From Streptococcus pseudopneumoniae ATCC BAA-960 = CCUG 49455 (lineage in GTDB: Bacteria; Bacillota; Bacilli; Lactobacillales; Streptococcaceae), in NCBI RefSeq assembly GCF_002087075.1, contig NZ_MWSM01000023.1, forward strand, positions 31,500-49,581: 18,082 bases of DNA. Direction: 5' to 3'. Each line of letters starts with the position of its first letter. Positions within the stretch are counted from its first letter, which is position 1. Below the pieces are notes generated by a model, which saw nothing but the letters and a program-made list of their open reading frames with translations, was not told the origin of the DNA and searched no databases. This document shows positions 1 to 8,049 of this stretch, in pieces. The translations under genes were made by a program, and so were the position numbers.

Positions 1-72
1 ACTGACGAAGTCAGTAACATATATACGGCAAGGCGACGTTGACGCGATTTGAATTTGATTTTCGAAGAGTAT
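1..72 (-). repeat. Partial BOX element (boxA end), cut by window edge
   Basis: Contains ACGGCAAGGCGACGTTGACG at 27-46, nearly identical to the pneumococcal boxA core (the target of the BOX-A1R typing primer), and ends in TTCGAAGAGTAT at 61-72, the usual outer boxA end. The orientation is minus, with boxA at the right. Positions 1-15 form a perfect 6-bp hairpin (ACTGAC/GTCAGT), probably the middle part of the element. The other end lies outside the window. It sits just past the terminator of the tmcAL transcript. Confidence 0.8.
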
Positions 73-89
73 TATTCGTAAAAAATCTC

Positions 90-113
90 AAAAAGCCTAC
101 CTTTCGGTAGACT
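90..113 (-). terminator. Rho-independent terminator after tmcAL
   Basis: Read on the minus strand, AGTCTACC and GGTAGGCT form an 8-bp stem (one G-U pair) around a GAAA tetraloop, followed by a run of T. The stem begins on the last base of the tmcAL stop codon, so it ends the minus-strand transcript. Confidence 0.85.
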
Positions 114-1210
114 TAGCTTGTTTCTATTCTAATCGGCACTCTTCCAAAATTTTGCTCTGCTATACTTGGCTTTCCTAGTTGGTAAATCTGGTCTGCTTTT
201 TGGGTCATAGCATCCCAAGGTTCTTTGCCAATTCGGCTGACTAGATTGACCTGTCCTTTCAGAGACTTGAGATGTTGCCTGCCTTTTTCAGTAAATCCAA
301 GGACATGAATGGCTTCTGGCAAGACATTTTCTCTAGCCTGCACCAAAATATAGGTCAATAGGCGTCTGACACGCGCCTTGGTGTAACGTTTGGTCGCAAC
401 CGCCTCGACCAACTCTTCTACAGACTGGGCTGGTTTAATAGCTTCTTTAATGCGCACAGCCATTTCTTGATTGACCTGATAGATGGTGGTTAGGTCGGGA
501 TTTGACAAGATTTGATAGCGGAGCAAGGGAAAATAGTCTTCCCAGATCACCTTACTGGCCTGCTCAAATAGGGCAACAGAAGGCATAAAGCGTTCTAAGA
601 AATCTTGGTCCTTCTGATGTTGACGGAGGGCTGTCGCCGAGGCAAAGTCCACATCTTTATTCACAGAATGGTAACCTGCCCCCTGACGCTGAATCGTATG
701 CAGCTTGATATTTCGTCCTGCAACCGCCTTTGCATAGGCCAGAGCAAGAACATGATTGGGGGTATTACCTGAAAAATCAAGACCAGCAAATTCCTTCCAC
801 ATAGATTGGGTTTTCTGGGGATAGGAAAGGGAATCAGGCAGATTTTCCACAAATTTCTCCATCTCAGCACCTTTCTCTGTGTATAAGTCAGCGATTTTCT
901 GATAATCTCGAACTTCCTCTGTCCCAAAAACTAGACTATCAATGCCCAAGCGATCCAAGATATCCACAGCTCCTTGACCAAAGAAATCAGCTGCCTGAAC
1001 ACTGACTAAAAAGGGCAATTCCACTACCAAGTCTGCGCCATTTTCCAGCGCCATCTGGGCCCTTGTCCACTTATCCACAATAGCAGGCTCTCCACGCTGC
1101 ATGAAATTCCCTGACATGGCAACAATTTTCAGTCCCTCTGCCTGATCCAGCAGGTATTTATGGCCATTATGAAAAGGATTGAACTCTGCGATAATACCTG
1201 TGATGGTCAT
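113..1210 (-). CDS. tmcAL: tRNA(Met) cytidine acetate ligase TmcAL (YlbM family)
   Basis: 365 aa. In Bacillus the family makes N4-acetylcytidine at the wobble position of elongator tRNA-Met from acetate and ATP. The N-terminus carries the nucleotidyltransferase-like signature NPFHNGH (H14, H17). A second nucleotide-binding-type motif, SATALR, lies at about 191-196. The C-terminal part is helical and basic ([12 protein letters not shown]), suitable for tRNA contact. The ATG at 1210 follows an AGGAG that overlaps the stop of the methyltransferase gene, with a 9-nt gap, so the two are probably co-transcribed. A strong terminator follows. The symbol rests on family resemblance; older annotation calls it a nucleotidyltransferase. 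Confidence 0.88.
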   Translation of the reverse strand: MTITGIIAEFNPFHNGHKYLLDQAEGLKIVAMSGNFMQRGEPAIVDKWTRAQMALENGADLVVELPFLVSVQAADFFGQGAVDILDRLGIDSLVFGTEEVRDYQKIADLYTEKGAEMEKFVENLPDSLSYPQKTQSMWKEFAGLDFSGNTPNHVLALAYAKAVAGRNIKLHTIQRQGAGYHSVNKDVDFASATALRQHQKDQDFLERFMPSVALFEQASKVIWEDYFPLLRYQILSNPDLTTIYQVNQEMAVRIKEAIKPAQSVEELVEAVATKRYTKARVRRLLTYILVQARENVLPEAIHVLGFTEKGRQHLKSLKGQVNLVSRIGKEPWDAMTQKADQIYQLGKPSIAEQNFGRVPIRIETS

Positions 1211-1219
1211 GATGTTCTC

Positions 1220-1966
1220 CTACTTCTGCGCCACAAAAAACCAACGGGTGCTAGTTTCTGTTGGTTCCTTATCCTCAAAGTCTGCATAGAGTTTGAAGGA
1301 CTTGAATCCAGCCTGTTCCAGCAAGATATCATAGGTCAAGATCTCATAAGTCCTCTCCTCATGTACTTCATCGTGGCGACTAAAGGAACCGTCAGCCTCC
1401 TTGATAAAGAAAGTCAGCTCATGCACGATGGAGTGAGGAGCTTCGTCCTCATATGTATCCCAAAGCATGGCAAAATCTTCCGCATTTTCATGGTAGGAAT
1501 AGCCAGGGAATACTTCATCTGTCTGGTAGGTCGAGTGCACGTCAAAGATGAAAACTCCCTCTTCATTCAGCGCATTGTACACGTCCTTAAAGACGTCCCC
1601 TACTTCCACCTCATCCTGCATATAGCAGATAGAGTCCGAATAACACGTGACAAAATCGTATTTCCCTGCCTTGGACAAATTCAGCATATTACCTTCTATA
1701 AAAGCAATCTTTTGCTTGGCTGAAGTTGCTCTCTTCTCCGCAATCTTCAACATATCCGCACTCAAGTCAAGTCCAGTCACATCAAAACCAGCCTGAGAGA
1801 AGCGCACTGATTGAATTCCTGTCCCACAAGCCAATTCCAAGAGTTTCTTTCTCTCCTTGGTCTTAGGCAAATGACGCAGAGAAAAATTCGTCCATTTGTC
1901 GTATAAACTATCGTCCATGACCGCATCATAGACCGCCGCAAAGGTTTCATAAGTCGCCATAATCAT
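1220..1966 (-). CDS. Class I SAM-dependent methyltransferase
   Basis: 248 aa. Motif I is ELACGTG at residues 44-50, with the acidic ribose-contacting residue D67 in GLDLS, so a Rossmann-fold SAM-binding methyltransferase is clear. The substrate cannot be told from sequence. The first ATG (1966) has GGAG 11 nt upstream. A second ATG two codons in (1960) gives the familiar MATYETF start but sits too far (17 nt) from that GGAG, so either is possible. Its stop codon contributes to the Shine-Dalgarno of tmcAL. A hairpin terminator lies upstream after rsfS, so this pair depends on read-through or on a promoter in 1967-2038 that I could not identify confidently. Confidence 0.85.
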   Translation of the reverse strand: MIMATYETFAAVYDAVMDDSLYDKWTNFSLRHLPKTKERKKLLELACGTGIQSVRFSQAGFDVTGLDLSADMLKIAEKRATSAKQKIAFIEGNMLNLSKAGKYDFVTCYSDSICYMQDEVEVGDVFKDVYNALNEEGVFIFDVHSTYQTDEVFPGYSYHENAEDFAMLWDTYEDEAPHSIVHELTFFIKEADGSFSRHDEVHEERTYEILTYDILLEQAGFKSFKLYADFEDKEPTETSTRWFFVAQK

Positions 1967-2030
1967 GATACTAAGAGCTCCATGGTAAACACCACTAGCC
2001 CTTTACCTTTCTATCAATTTTTCTAAAATA

Positions 2031-2062
2031 AGCAAAGAAACCCAGTTGACTACAACTGAGTT
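2031..2062 (-). terminator. Probable terminator after rsfS
   Basis: On the minus strand AACTCAGTTG and CAACTGGGTT form a 10-bp stem (one G-U pair) with a 4-nt loop, followed by a T-rich but interrupted tail (TTTCTTTGCT). It begins 6 nt past the rsfS stop. The imperfect tail suggests partial termination, leaving some read-through into the methyltransferase-tmcAL pair. Confidence 0.7.
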
Positions 2063-2068
2063 CATCTT

Positions 2069-2422
<354 letters not shown>

Positions 2423-2434
2423 TTAATCCTCTTT

Positions 2435-2935
2435 TTAGAAAATATGTTTGTAATCTAGAACATCTGCAAAGCGCTCCTCCCAAATGTCCTCATAAAATTC
2501 ATTAATCGTTTCTGCTGGAATGTCATCCCCATCAAAGGTTGTGACAGCACCTTCTGGAACAATAAGCTGATAGCCATATTCAAAGGCAACCTTGACAGAG
2601 GTATCCACACAATATTCTGTCTGCATACCACATAAAACTAATTTTTCAATCCCCTGCTTATCCAAGTATTTTTTTAAGCCAGTTTCTTTGAAAATACTGT
2701 TATATTTCTTCTGAAAGACCTTTTCAGCAGGTTTTCGATTTAAAAGCGCAGATAACTGCCAATCTTCTGATGTTTGAGCTTCAGAGTTCTCAATATGTTG
2801 AACATAGATAATTTCAATATTCTTGCTTCTAGCCTGGTTTTGTAAATAAGAAATTTTTTCCAATAGACTTTTTGTCTGGAACCCAGTTTCTACTAAAACA
2901 TTCTGAACATCAATGATTATAAAAGCCGTCTTCAT
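2435..2935 (-). CDS. Isochorismatase-like cysteine hydrolase
   Basis: 166 aa. The family fold is an alpha/beta hydrolase-like sheet with an Asp-Lys-Cys triad; here D9 (FIIIDVQN), K77 (FQKKYNS) and C109 (TEYCVDTS) fit. Members include nicotinamidases, isochorismatases and amidases of unknown substrate. It sits one gene from nadD, which makes a nicotinamide-related role tempting, but its short length and lack of a clear nicotinamidase metal site argue for caution. The start ATG directly abuts the yqeK stop (TAA then ATG) with AAAGAGGA upstream, so it is translationally coupled in the operon. Substrate unknown. Confidence 0.88.
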   Translation of the reverse strand: MKTAFIIIDVQNVLVETGFQTKSLLEKISYLQNQARSKNIEIIYVQHIENSEAQTSEDWQLSALLNRKPAEKVFQKKYNSIFKETGLKKYLDKQGIEKLVLCGMQTEYCVDTSVKVAFEYGYQLIVPEGAVTTFDGDDIPAETINEFYEDIWEERFADVLDYKHIF

Positions 2936-3529
2936 TTAGTCCTCTTTCAAATAGTGCACAAAGGCGTTATAGGTTTCAAGGGTTTGGGGATAGATGGGGA
3001 ATCCCTGATGAGCTAGATACTCCACGGTACGAGCTGTTTCGTAGGCCACCGCCTTATTGAGCGATAGACTTGCAATCTCACGCGCCACATCTACTCCAGG
3101 AAAGGCTCGATTGTGCTCGATATAGTCTGCGACGTAGATGACCTTATCTAGGTCTGTCATTTGACCAGCTCCGACTGTATGAATTTCAATGGCTCGCAGA
3201 ATTTCAGAATCATGCAAATCCAAATCTTCCTGAATTTTGTAAATTCCGACCATACCATGCCAGACATTATTGCCCCAGTTTTTGAGGTCAGGGTCTAGCT
3301 GGTAACGGTCAATCAAGGCTAGAAATTCCTGATCTGACAACTTTTTAGCATAGTCATGAAGAAGACCTGCTAGACTTGCTTTCTCAACATCTACACCAAA
3401 GCGCTGAGCTAATTCCATAGCGGCACGCTCCACACCCAAGCAATGGGTTAAGCGTTTTTCAGGTAGAAACTCTACCATTTTTTCCAACAAGGCCTCACGG
3501 GAGCAGTTGATATAGTCTTGATAGGACAT
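2936..3529 (-). CDS. yqeK: HD-domain Ap4A hydrolase YqeK
   Basis: 197 aa. An HD-domain phosphohydrolase; the YqeK family symmetrically cleaves diadenosine tetraphosphate to ADP. Metal-binding residues fit the pattern: H29, the HD pair H58-D59 (LLHDYAKK), H91 (NNVWHG), H117 (IEIHTVG) and D135 (VADYIE). The gene overlaps the end of nadD by one base, with its own strong AAGGAGGGG inside nadD. The nadD-yqeK-rsfS order is conserved in Firmicutes and supports the call. Confidence 0.93.
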   Translation of the reverse strand: MSYQDYINCSREALLEKMVEFLPEKRLTHCLGVERAAMELAQRFGVDVEKASLAGLLHDYAKKLSDQEFLALIDRYQLDPDLKNWGNNVWHGMVGIYKIQEDLDLHDSEILRAIEIHTVGAGQMTDLDKVIYVADYIEHNRAFPGVDVAREIASLSLNKAVAYETARTVEYLAHQGFPIYPQTLETYNAFVHYLKED

Positions 3530-4158
3530 CAGTAGAGCCCCTCCTTCTCGATGTAGTCTAGCACTGGCTGAGGTAGGAGAAAGTTGGGTTTCCGACCTTG
3601 GGCAAGGAAGTCCCGCACCATGCTGGACGAGATATCCATGAGCGGTACGTCCACCCAGATAACTGGATAGGAAGTCCCTACCTTGTAGCGTGGACGCTGA
3701 ACCCCCACAAACTGAACCATGTCAACCAGTTCATCAATTCGGTACCACTTAGGCAGATAGTCAACCATGTCGGCACCGATGATAAAGTAATAATCCGTAT
3801 CTGGATTCTTCTCTGTCAAAATCTTCATGGTGTCGTAGGTGTAGGAAATACCCTTGCGCTCCAACTCAATGGTTTCAATGACTAGGCCGTCAATTCCCTC
3901 AATTGCCAACTCAAGCATCTTGAGACGATGGTGTTCAGGGATGGTTTCCTTTTTATCAACGTGAGGAGGTTGGTATTCAGGCATGAGAAGAACTTGATCC
4001 AGTCCCAACTGTTGCCGTACTTGATCCGCAACAATGAGATGGGCATTGTGAACAGGGTTAAAATTCCCCCCTAAAATCCCAACTTGTTTGCGTTTTTTCT
4101 CCTTGATTTCTGGCTCCAACTCTACCTTGGTAAAGGGAGTCAATAGTTCGATTGTCAT
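3529..4158 (-). CDS. nadD: Nicotinate-nucleotide adenylyltransferase NadD
   Basis: 209 aa. Transfers AMP from ATP to nicotinate mononucleotide, the penultimate step of NAD synthesis. The nucleotidyltransferase core begins at about residue 26 with [14 protein letters not shown] (H37, H40), and the second signature ISSSMVR lies at 176-182. The first 25 residues form a charged lysine/glutamate-rich extension before the core, as in other streptococcal NadD proteins. The start ATG at 4158 has AAAGGGG upstream. The overlap with yqeK and 51-nt gap from yhbY place it mid-operon. Confidence 0.95.
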   Translation of the reverse strand: MTIELLTPFTKVELEPEIKEKKRKQVGILGGNFNPVHNAHLIVADQVRQQLGLDQVLLMPEYQPPHVDKKETIPEHHRLKMLELAIEGIDGLVIETIELERKGISYTYDTMKILTEKNPDTDYYFIIGADMVDYLPKWYRIDELVDMVQFVGVQRPRYKVGTSYPVIWVDVPLMDISSSMVRDFLAQGRKPNFLLPQPVLDYIEKEGLY

Positions 4159-4209
4159 AGGCTAGTCCCCTTTATTTCTCTATAAAAACAGTTATTTGGA
4201 GTTTCGGTC

Positions 4210-4521
4210 TTAGATTTCTTTGACTTTCTTAGAAATCTTGCGATTTTCTTTCTTGCTAGATTGTTTAAACAAAATCAAGATGCGTCCGATTTTTTGGACT
4301 GTATCCACACCGATTTCTTCTTCCAAAATTTCAGCTACTTCGTGGATATTTTCATCTGTATTTTGCAAGAGCGTTACTTTAATCAATTCGCGTGCATCAA
4401 GTGCTTGACGAACGCTGGTTTTGATTTGGTCGTTGAGACCATTTTTTCCAATTTGGATGATGGGTTTGAGGGTGTGTGCCTGACTGTTGAGGAAGGCACG
4501 TTGTTTTGATGTTAATGACAT
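4210..4521 (-). CDS. yhbY: CRM-domain RNA-binding protein YhbY
   Basis: 103 aa. A single CRM (YhbY) domain, which in bacteria associates with pre-50S particles. The IGKNGL loop (about 23-28) matches the conserved GxxG RNA-contact loop. The C-terminal tail is lysine-rich. The Shine-Dalgarno is weak (AAGAA 4 nt before the ATG), unlike its neighbours, and the gene is preceded by the multi-hairpin element at 4546-4678. Translation may therefore be influenced by that structure (inference). The yqeH-yhbY-nadD-yqeK order is typical of Firmicutes. Confidence 0.93.
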   Translation of the reverse strand: MSLTSKQRAFLNSQAHTLKPIIQIGKNGLNDQIKTSVRQALDARELIKVTLLQNTDENIHEVAEILEEEIGVDTVQKIGRILILFKQSSKKENRKISKKVKEI

Positions 4522-4545
4522 AATTTCTTAAAAGAGTTTCTTTTT

Positions 4546-4678
4546 ATACTTTTCTAAAGTGGTGGCGGACGTTAGCAAAGTCCTTCGGGCTTTCATGACT
4601 AAAATTTGAGCCTATGGTCTCAAATTTCCCGCAGTTGGTACAATCACTTGTACCAACTGACACCACGGCGAAAAGTAT
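4546..4678 (-). repeat. Multi-hairpin inverted-repeat element between yqeH and yhbY
   Basis: Outer arms ATACTTTT (4546-4553) and AAAAGTAT (4671-4678) pair, as do GTGGTG (4559-4564) and CACCAC (4661-4666). They enclose three hairpins: an imperfect stem around 4577-4592 (CC-TTCG-GG on the plus strand), AAATTTGAG/CTCAAATTT (4602-4610 and 4619-4627), and a perfect 12-bp stem at 4633-4660 with a 4-nt loop. The whole could fold as a closed four-way, cloverleaf-like structure. TA dinucleotides at the arm ends would fit a TA-targeting MITE. It could equally be an intra-operon RNA element. I do not recognise it as BOX or RUP. Confidence 0.55.
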
Positions 4679-4733
4679 TCTCTACGGGCTCGCAACGCTC
4701 GCCTTAATAAAGACAACCCTTTCCTTTCTGTGT

Positions 4734-5840
4734 TTAAATAATTGCTTTTCGTATGACGACTGCGACGCCTTCTGGTGCCCAGACGGCGACTTTGGCAGTG
4801 CCTGTTACGCGGATCCAGCCGAGTCCTGAGATGACTAGGTCAGTTTTGTCCTTGATATTAAAGACATGTTGGACCAATTTTGGAAAATCTTCTTTTTCCT
4901 TGCTATTTGGTGGGGTTAAAAGGGTTCCAAGATGCTTGTCGTAAAAGGCACTAGCACCTTCAAGCTTAGTACGGTGGAGTTTCAATTCATTGTCAAAGAA
5001 GGCTGTGAATCCTTGCTTTTCACCCGCAATGAAATCAAAGCGTCCGAGACCACCTAAAAACAGGGTTTGTTCAGGATTGAGCTGATAGGTTTTAGGCTTG
5101 ATTTCCTTTTTAGGACTAACATACTTGAGGTTTTTAGCCGTCAAATAGTGAGCCATCTGGTGACGGTGGATAATCCCCGGCGTATCGTAGATATAAGATC
5201 CGTCGTCAAGCGGAATCTCGATCTTGTCCAAGGTTGTTCCTGGGAAGCGCGAAGTCGTAATGACATTCTGGTCACCCGTGATTTCTTGGATAATAGCATT
5301 GATTAGGGTTGATTTTCCAACGTTAGTTACCCCAACGACATAGACATCACGGCCCTTACGGTAGTGTTCAATCTTGTCAATGACTTCCTTAATGGCATGC
5401 TTGTTTTGGGCTGAAGTTAGGACGACATCAACTGGACGGAGACCTTCTTCGTGGGCACGTTCCATGAGCCACTGGCTAATCTTGCCTGGTTTAACAGACT
5501 TGGGCAAGATATCTTTTTTATTTCCAACCAGGAGGACATCATTGCCCGAGACAAAACGTGGCAAGCCTGGGATGACAGAGCCATTAAAGTCAAAGATATC
5601 AACGACATTAACCACCAGGGCATCACTGTCTCCTACCTCGTGCAAGAGTTTTAGGAAATCATCGTCTGTCAATTGAACATCCGTGATTTCATTGTAGTGG
5701 CGGAGACGGAAACAGCGTTGGCAATAGATTTCGCCAGTCTCCAATCCTTTTTCAAGTGCCGACTGAGGGGTAAAACCCAGACCAGCCTTATCTGTCGTCT
5801 GAATGGTTGCTCCACAACCAATACAGAGAATTTCTTCCAT
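4734..5840 (-). CDS. yqeH: Circularly permuted ribosome-biogenesis GTPase YqeH
   Basis: 368 aa. Required for 30S assembly in Bacillus. An N-terminal zinc finger is visible as C6-x2-C9 and C40-x2-C43. The GTPase motifs occur in permuted order: G4 NKKD (107-110), G5-like TSAQ (142-145), G1 GVTNVGKST (170-178), G2 around T202-T203, and G3 DTPG (219-222). The C-terminal third is the YqeH-specific RNA-binding region. ATG at 5840 with AAGGAA upstream, 2 nt after the yqeG stop. A 212-bp gap with a structured element separates it from yhbY, unlike the otherwise tight operon. Confidence 0.95.
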   Translation of the reverse strand: MEEILCIGCGATIQTTDKAGLGFTPQSALEKGLETGEIYCQRCFRLRHYNEITDVQLTDDDFLKLLHEVGDSDALVVNVVDIFDFNGSVIPGLPRFVSGNDVLLVGNKKDILPKSVKPGKISQWLMERAHEEGLRPVDVVLTSAQNKHAIKEVIDKIEHYRKGRDVYVVGVTNVGKSTLINAIIQEITGDQNVITTSRFPGTTLDKIEIPLDDGSYIYDTPGIIHRHQMAHYLTAKNLKYVSPKKEIKPKTYQLNPEQTLFLGGLGRFDFIAGEKQGFTAFFDNELKLHRTKLEGASAFYDKHLGTLLTPPNSKEKEDFPKLVQHVFNIKDKTDLVISGLGWIRVTGTAKVAVWAPEGVAVVIRKAII

Positions 5841-5842
5841 AG

Positions 5843-6370
5843 TTAAATTCCTTTTTTATATGTAATCGGTCCGTACATTTCAGTGATTTTTCGCATAACA
5901 CGACGCTCGCGAGCTCGGTTAATCTGCGTTTTAATCGAGTCATGTTGGACCAAGGGTTTGACTAAAATTGACCGAATGCCTGCACGGTGGGCTGCTCGTA
6001 TATCTGTCATGAGCTGGTCGCCAACCATGACCACTTCGCTTTTCTCATAGTGAAATTCCTTCATGGCACGGTCAATCCCAAATGTGAAGGGCTTTAGAGC
6101 CCAATAAACGTAGTCAATCTCAAACTTCTCAACTGCTCGTTGGACGCGTTTTTTGGTGTTATTTGACACTACGATAATGCGAATGCCCGCGTCCCGAAGG
6201 TCATGTAGCCATTGCTTCATCTCTGGTGTCCCGTCAGGATTATTCCAAGCAATGAGGGTATTGTCCAAATCTACCAAAACAGCCTTGATTCCCTGCGCCT
6301 GCAGGCTTGGGACTGTCAGATCATAGACTGCTTCCACAGCAAAATCTGGCATGTAGTTTTCAATCGCCAT
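5843..6370 (-). CDS. yqeG: YqeG-family HAD phosphatase (HAD superfamily IIIA)
   Basis: 175 aa from the chosen ATG at 6370, which has AAGGAG 5 nt upstream; a longer reading from 6433 would overlap corA and lacks a binding site. HAD motifs are clear: motif I DLDNT with nucleophile D34 and acid D36, motif II VSNN (68-71), motif III K93, and motif IV VGDQLMTD (D118, D123). Related to mitochondrial phosphatidylglycerophosphate phosphatase PTPMT/GEP4-type YqeG proteins, but the substrate here is not proven. It is directly coupled to yqeH. Confidence 0.92.
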   Translation of the reverse strand: MAIENYMPDFAVEAVYDLTVPSLQAQGIKAVLVDLDNTLIAWNNPDGTPEMKQWLHDLRDAGIRIIVVSNNTKKRVQRAVEKFEIDYVYWALKPFTFGIDRAMKEFHYEKSEVVMVGDQLMTDIRAAHRAGIRSILVKPLVQHDSIKTQINRARERRVMRKITEMYGPITYKKGI

Positions 6371-6384
6371 TCTGGCTCCTTTTC

Positions 6385-7293
6385 TTAACTTTTTTTCGCA
6401 ATTTTCCTTAGTAACAAGGATAAAACAATCCATAACCCTGCACTAGCTATACTGATGTAGAGCCAAGCATGGGGCTCATCTGTTAGAGGTAGGGGAACAT
6501 TCATTCCGAAAAAGCCTGTCACGACTGCCAAAACAGCTAGCAAGACTGAAATGATAGTCAAGGTTGTCAAATTATCATTCAGATTATTGTTTAGAATATT
6601 GTTGTAAGAGGCTGAAAGTTGCTGTAAAATCTGAGAGATTAGGTCTGTCATGGATACCAGCTGATGAGCCTCAATCATGGCATCATCAAACTGTTCTCTC
6701 TCAATCTCATCAAAACTACGATACAAGGCATGACCTTGAATATGCTCCAACAAAATCCGATTTTGTTTAGCAGCCGCAGTAAGATAAACCATACCCGTCT
6801 CCAAGTCGGAAAGGGCAAAAAGATTTTTCTTAGTTGTCCGCTGACGCAAGAGACCATTGACCTCGTCCTTACTCTTATCCATCTGCTCGATGACAGGGTA
6901 GTAGGCATTGCTGATGATTTCCAGACTGGCAAAAAGAAACTTGTAGATCGAAAGCGTGTCATGACTCTCCAGATAACGGGTCATTTGTTCAATGACATAG
7001 GCGTTCTTGGTATTACTAATGGTAATCAGGCGACGATGCTCCACGATAAAGGTCATGGGAAAAGTCTCATAGTAGGCCTTGTCCTTTTTCACATCTAGGA
7101 CATTATAGATAAAGGTAACCGTCCCACTTTCACGGTGGTAGTCCATGTGGGCACGCTCATTCCTATCCAGTGCGTACTCAATGGTTTCCTTGTCCAAGCC
7201 GTAGATTTCAGAAAGGTCTTCTAGTTTATTCAACTTTCCGAGGTCTAGGTCTATCCAGGTACAACCATTGCCCAACTGCTTTTCTAAAACCAT
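6385..7293 (-). CDS. CorA-family divalent cation transporter
   Basis: 302 aa. A long soluble N-terminal alpha/beta and helical domain is followed by two membrane segments at about 242-262 and 275-295. The signature GMN lies at 263-265 at the end of the first segment, preceded by FF rather than the common Y. CorA proteins pass Mg2+ or other divalent ions as pentamers; the ion here cannot be told. The C-terminal tail is basic (RKIAKKS), as expected on the cytoplasmic side. ATG at 7293 with AAAGGAG upstream. First gene of the operon, behind the promoter at 7320-7328. Confidence 0.92.
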   Translation of the reverse strand: MVLEKQLGNGCTWIDLDLGKLNKLEDLSEIYGLDKETIEYALDRNERAHMDYHRESGTVTFIYNVLDVKKDKAYYETFPMTFIVEHRRLITISNTKNAYVIEQMTRYLESHDTLSIYKFLFASLEIISNAYYPVIEQMDKSKDEVNGLLRQRTTKKNLFALSDLETGMVYLTAAAKQNRILLEHIQGHALYRSFDEIEREQFDDAMIEAHQLVSMTDLISQILQQLSASYNNILNNNLNDNLTTLTIISVLLAVLAVVTGFFGMNVPLPLTDEPHAWLYISIASAGLWIVLSLLLRKIAKKS

Positions 7294-7319
7294 CTTTTCT
7301 CCTTTATTAAACTCCCTCT

Positions 7320-7328
7320 ATTGTACCA
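7320..7328 (-). promoter_or_regulatory. Extended -10 promoter of the corA-yqeG-yqeH-yhbY-nadD operon
   Basis: On the minus strand TGGTACAAT is an extended -10 (TGn plus TACAAT); a weak -35-like CTGTTA lies 17 nt upstream. The leader to corA is about 20 nt. No terminator is visible between mscS and this site, so mscS transcripts may also read in. Confidence 0.65.
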
Positions 7329-7350
7329 CAAATTACTTAAAATAACAGGT

Positions 7351-7911
7351 CTAGTCCGTGCGTGAGAAATTGCTAACAACCGTGATATTTCGGTTCGGAA
7401 CAAAGTGAAGAGCTTGCTCCTCGCTACGAAGCTGGGTCGTACGAATTCCCACGCTGACGACCTTGCCCGATACAGTAATGGGGCCATTGGTCAGAACAAC
7501 CTCATCTCCCACATCCAGTTGACGTTCAAAAAGGATGAAAAAGCCATTGATGACATCAGACAGAAAACCTTGGGCTCCCATCCCAATCGCCACCCCAGCG
7601 ATTCCAGCACCAGCCAGCAAGCTAGATACAGGTAAGCCTAAAATCGATAAAATACAGTAGAGTAAAAAGAAATATGACGTATAATTAAACACATTTTCTA
7701 ACAAACGTGAGATGGTTTTCTGGCGCCCGACATCATGATGAGACATCTTTAGAGAAGGTTTGGCAATTCTCTGCACCATGGTATGAAGCATTTTTTTAGC
7801 AATATAAAATACAATCAAAAGCAGTAAAAGAGAAATGACCTTGGTTAGAATATTTTCGATAATGGTTGTCACATCTAGCTTTTCAATATAAGCTTGAATA
7901 AATTTTTGCAT
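7351..7911 (-). CDS. Short MscS-family mechanosensitive channel-like protein
   Basis: 186 aa from ATG 7911, chosen because AAAGGAG lies 5 nt upstream; an upstream in-frame start at 7956 runs through the promoter. Membrane segments lie at about 22-42 and 75-95, followed by the glycine/alanine-rich pore helix LAGAGIAGVAIGMGAQGF typical of MscS TM3. A beta domain follows, ending with VPNRNITVVSN. The protein stops about there, so the C-terminal alpha/beta vestibule domain of classical MscS (about 280 aa) is missing. Whether this is a natural short form or a 3' deletion cannot be decided here. No MscS-like coding continues past the stop. Confidence 0.85.
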   Translation of the reverse strand: MQKFIQAYIEKLDVTTIIENILTKVISLLLLLIVFYIAKKMLHTMVQRIAKPSLKMSHHDVGRQKTISRLLENVFNYTSYFFLLYCILSILGLPVSSLLAGAGIAGVAIGMGAQGFLSDVINGFFILFERQLDVGDEVVLTNGPITVSGKVVSVGIRTTQLRSEEQALHFVPNRNITVVSNFSRTD

Positions 7912-7929
7912 ATAAAACTCCTTTATTTC

Positions 7930-7938
7930 ATTATACCA
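7930..7938 (-). promoter_or_regulatory. Extended -10 promoter of the mscS-like gene
   Basis: TGGTATAAT on the minus strand matches the extended -10 exactly; no good -35 is seen. The predicted start site gives a very short leader (about 12 nt) that just includes the AAAGGAG of the mscS-like gene. Confidence 0.6.
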
Positions 7939-7991
7939 TATTTTCATCAGTCTCATTATCCATAAATATTCAAAAAATAGACAGAAAATTC

Positions 7992-8020
7992 TTGATTTTG
8001 TCTATCGTTTATACTATAAT
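7992..8020 (+). promoter_or_regulatory. Promoter of sstT
   Basis: TTGATT (7992-7997), a 17-nt spacer, and TATAAT (8015-8020). Divergent from the mscS-like gene. The leader to the sstT ATG is about 22 nt and contains AAAGGAG. Confidence 0.8.
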
Positions 8021-8049
8021 CATAATCACTACACAGAAAGGAGATTATT

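Noticed and set aside
1160..1723. 187-aa plus-strand frame opposite the methyltransferase
   Set aside because: Antisense shadow of two well-supported genes; no binding site or recognisable domain.
4544..4666. A 40-codon minus-strand frame from GTG 4666 through the hairpin element, with a C-x2-C pair
   Set aside because: No good ribosome binding site, it lies wholly within the inverted-repeat structure, and it resembles no family I know; the palindromes explain the sequence better.
4614..4829. Plus-strand 71-aa frame crossing the hairpin element and the yqeH end
   Set aside because: It overlaps yqeH antisense, has no ribosome binding site and looks like a chance frame.
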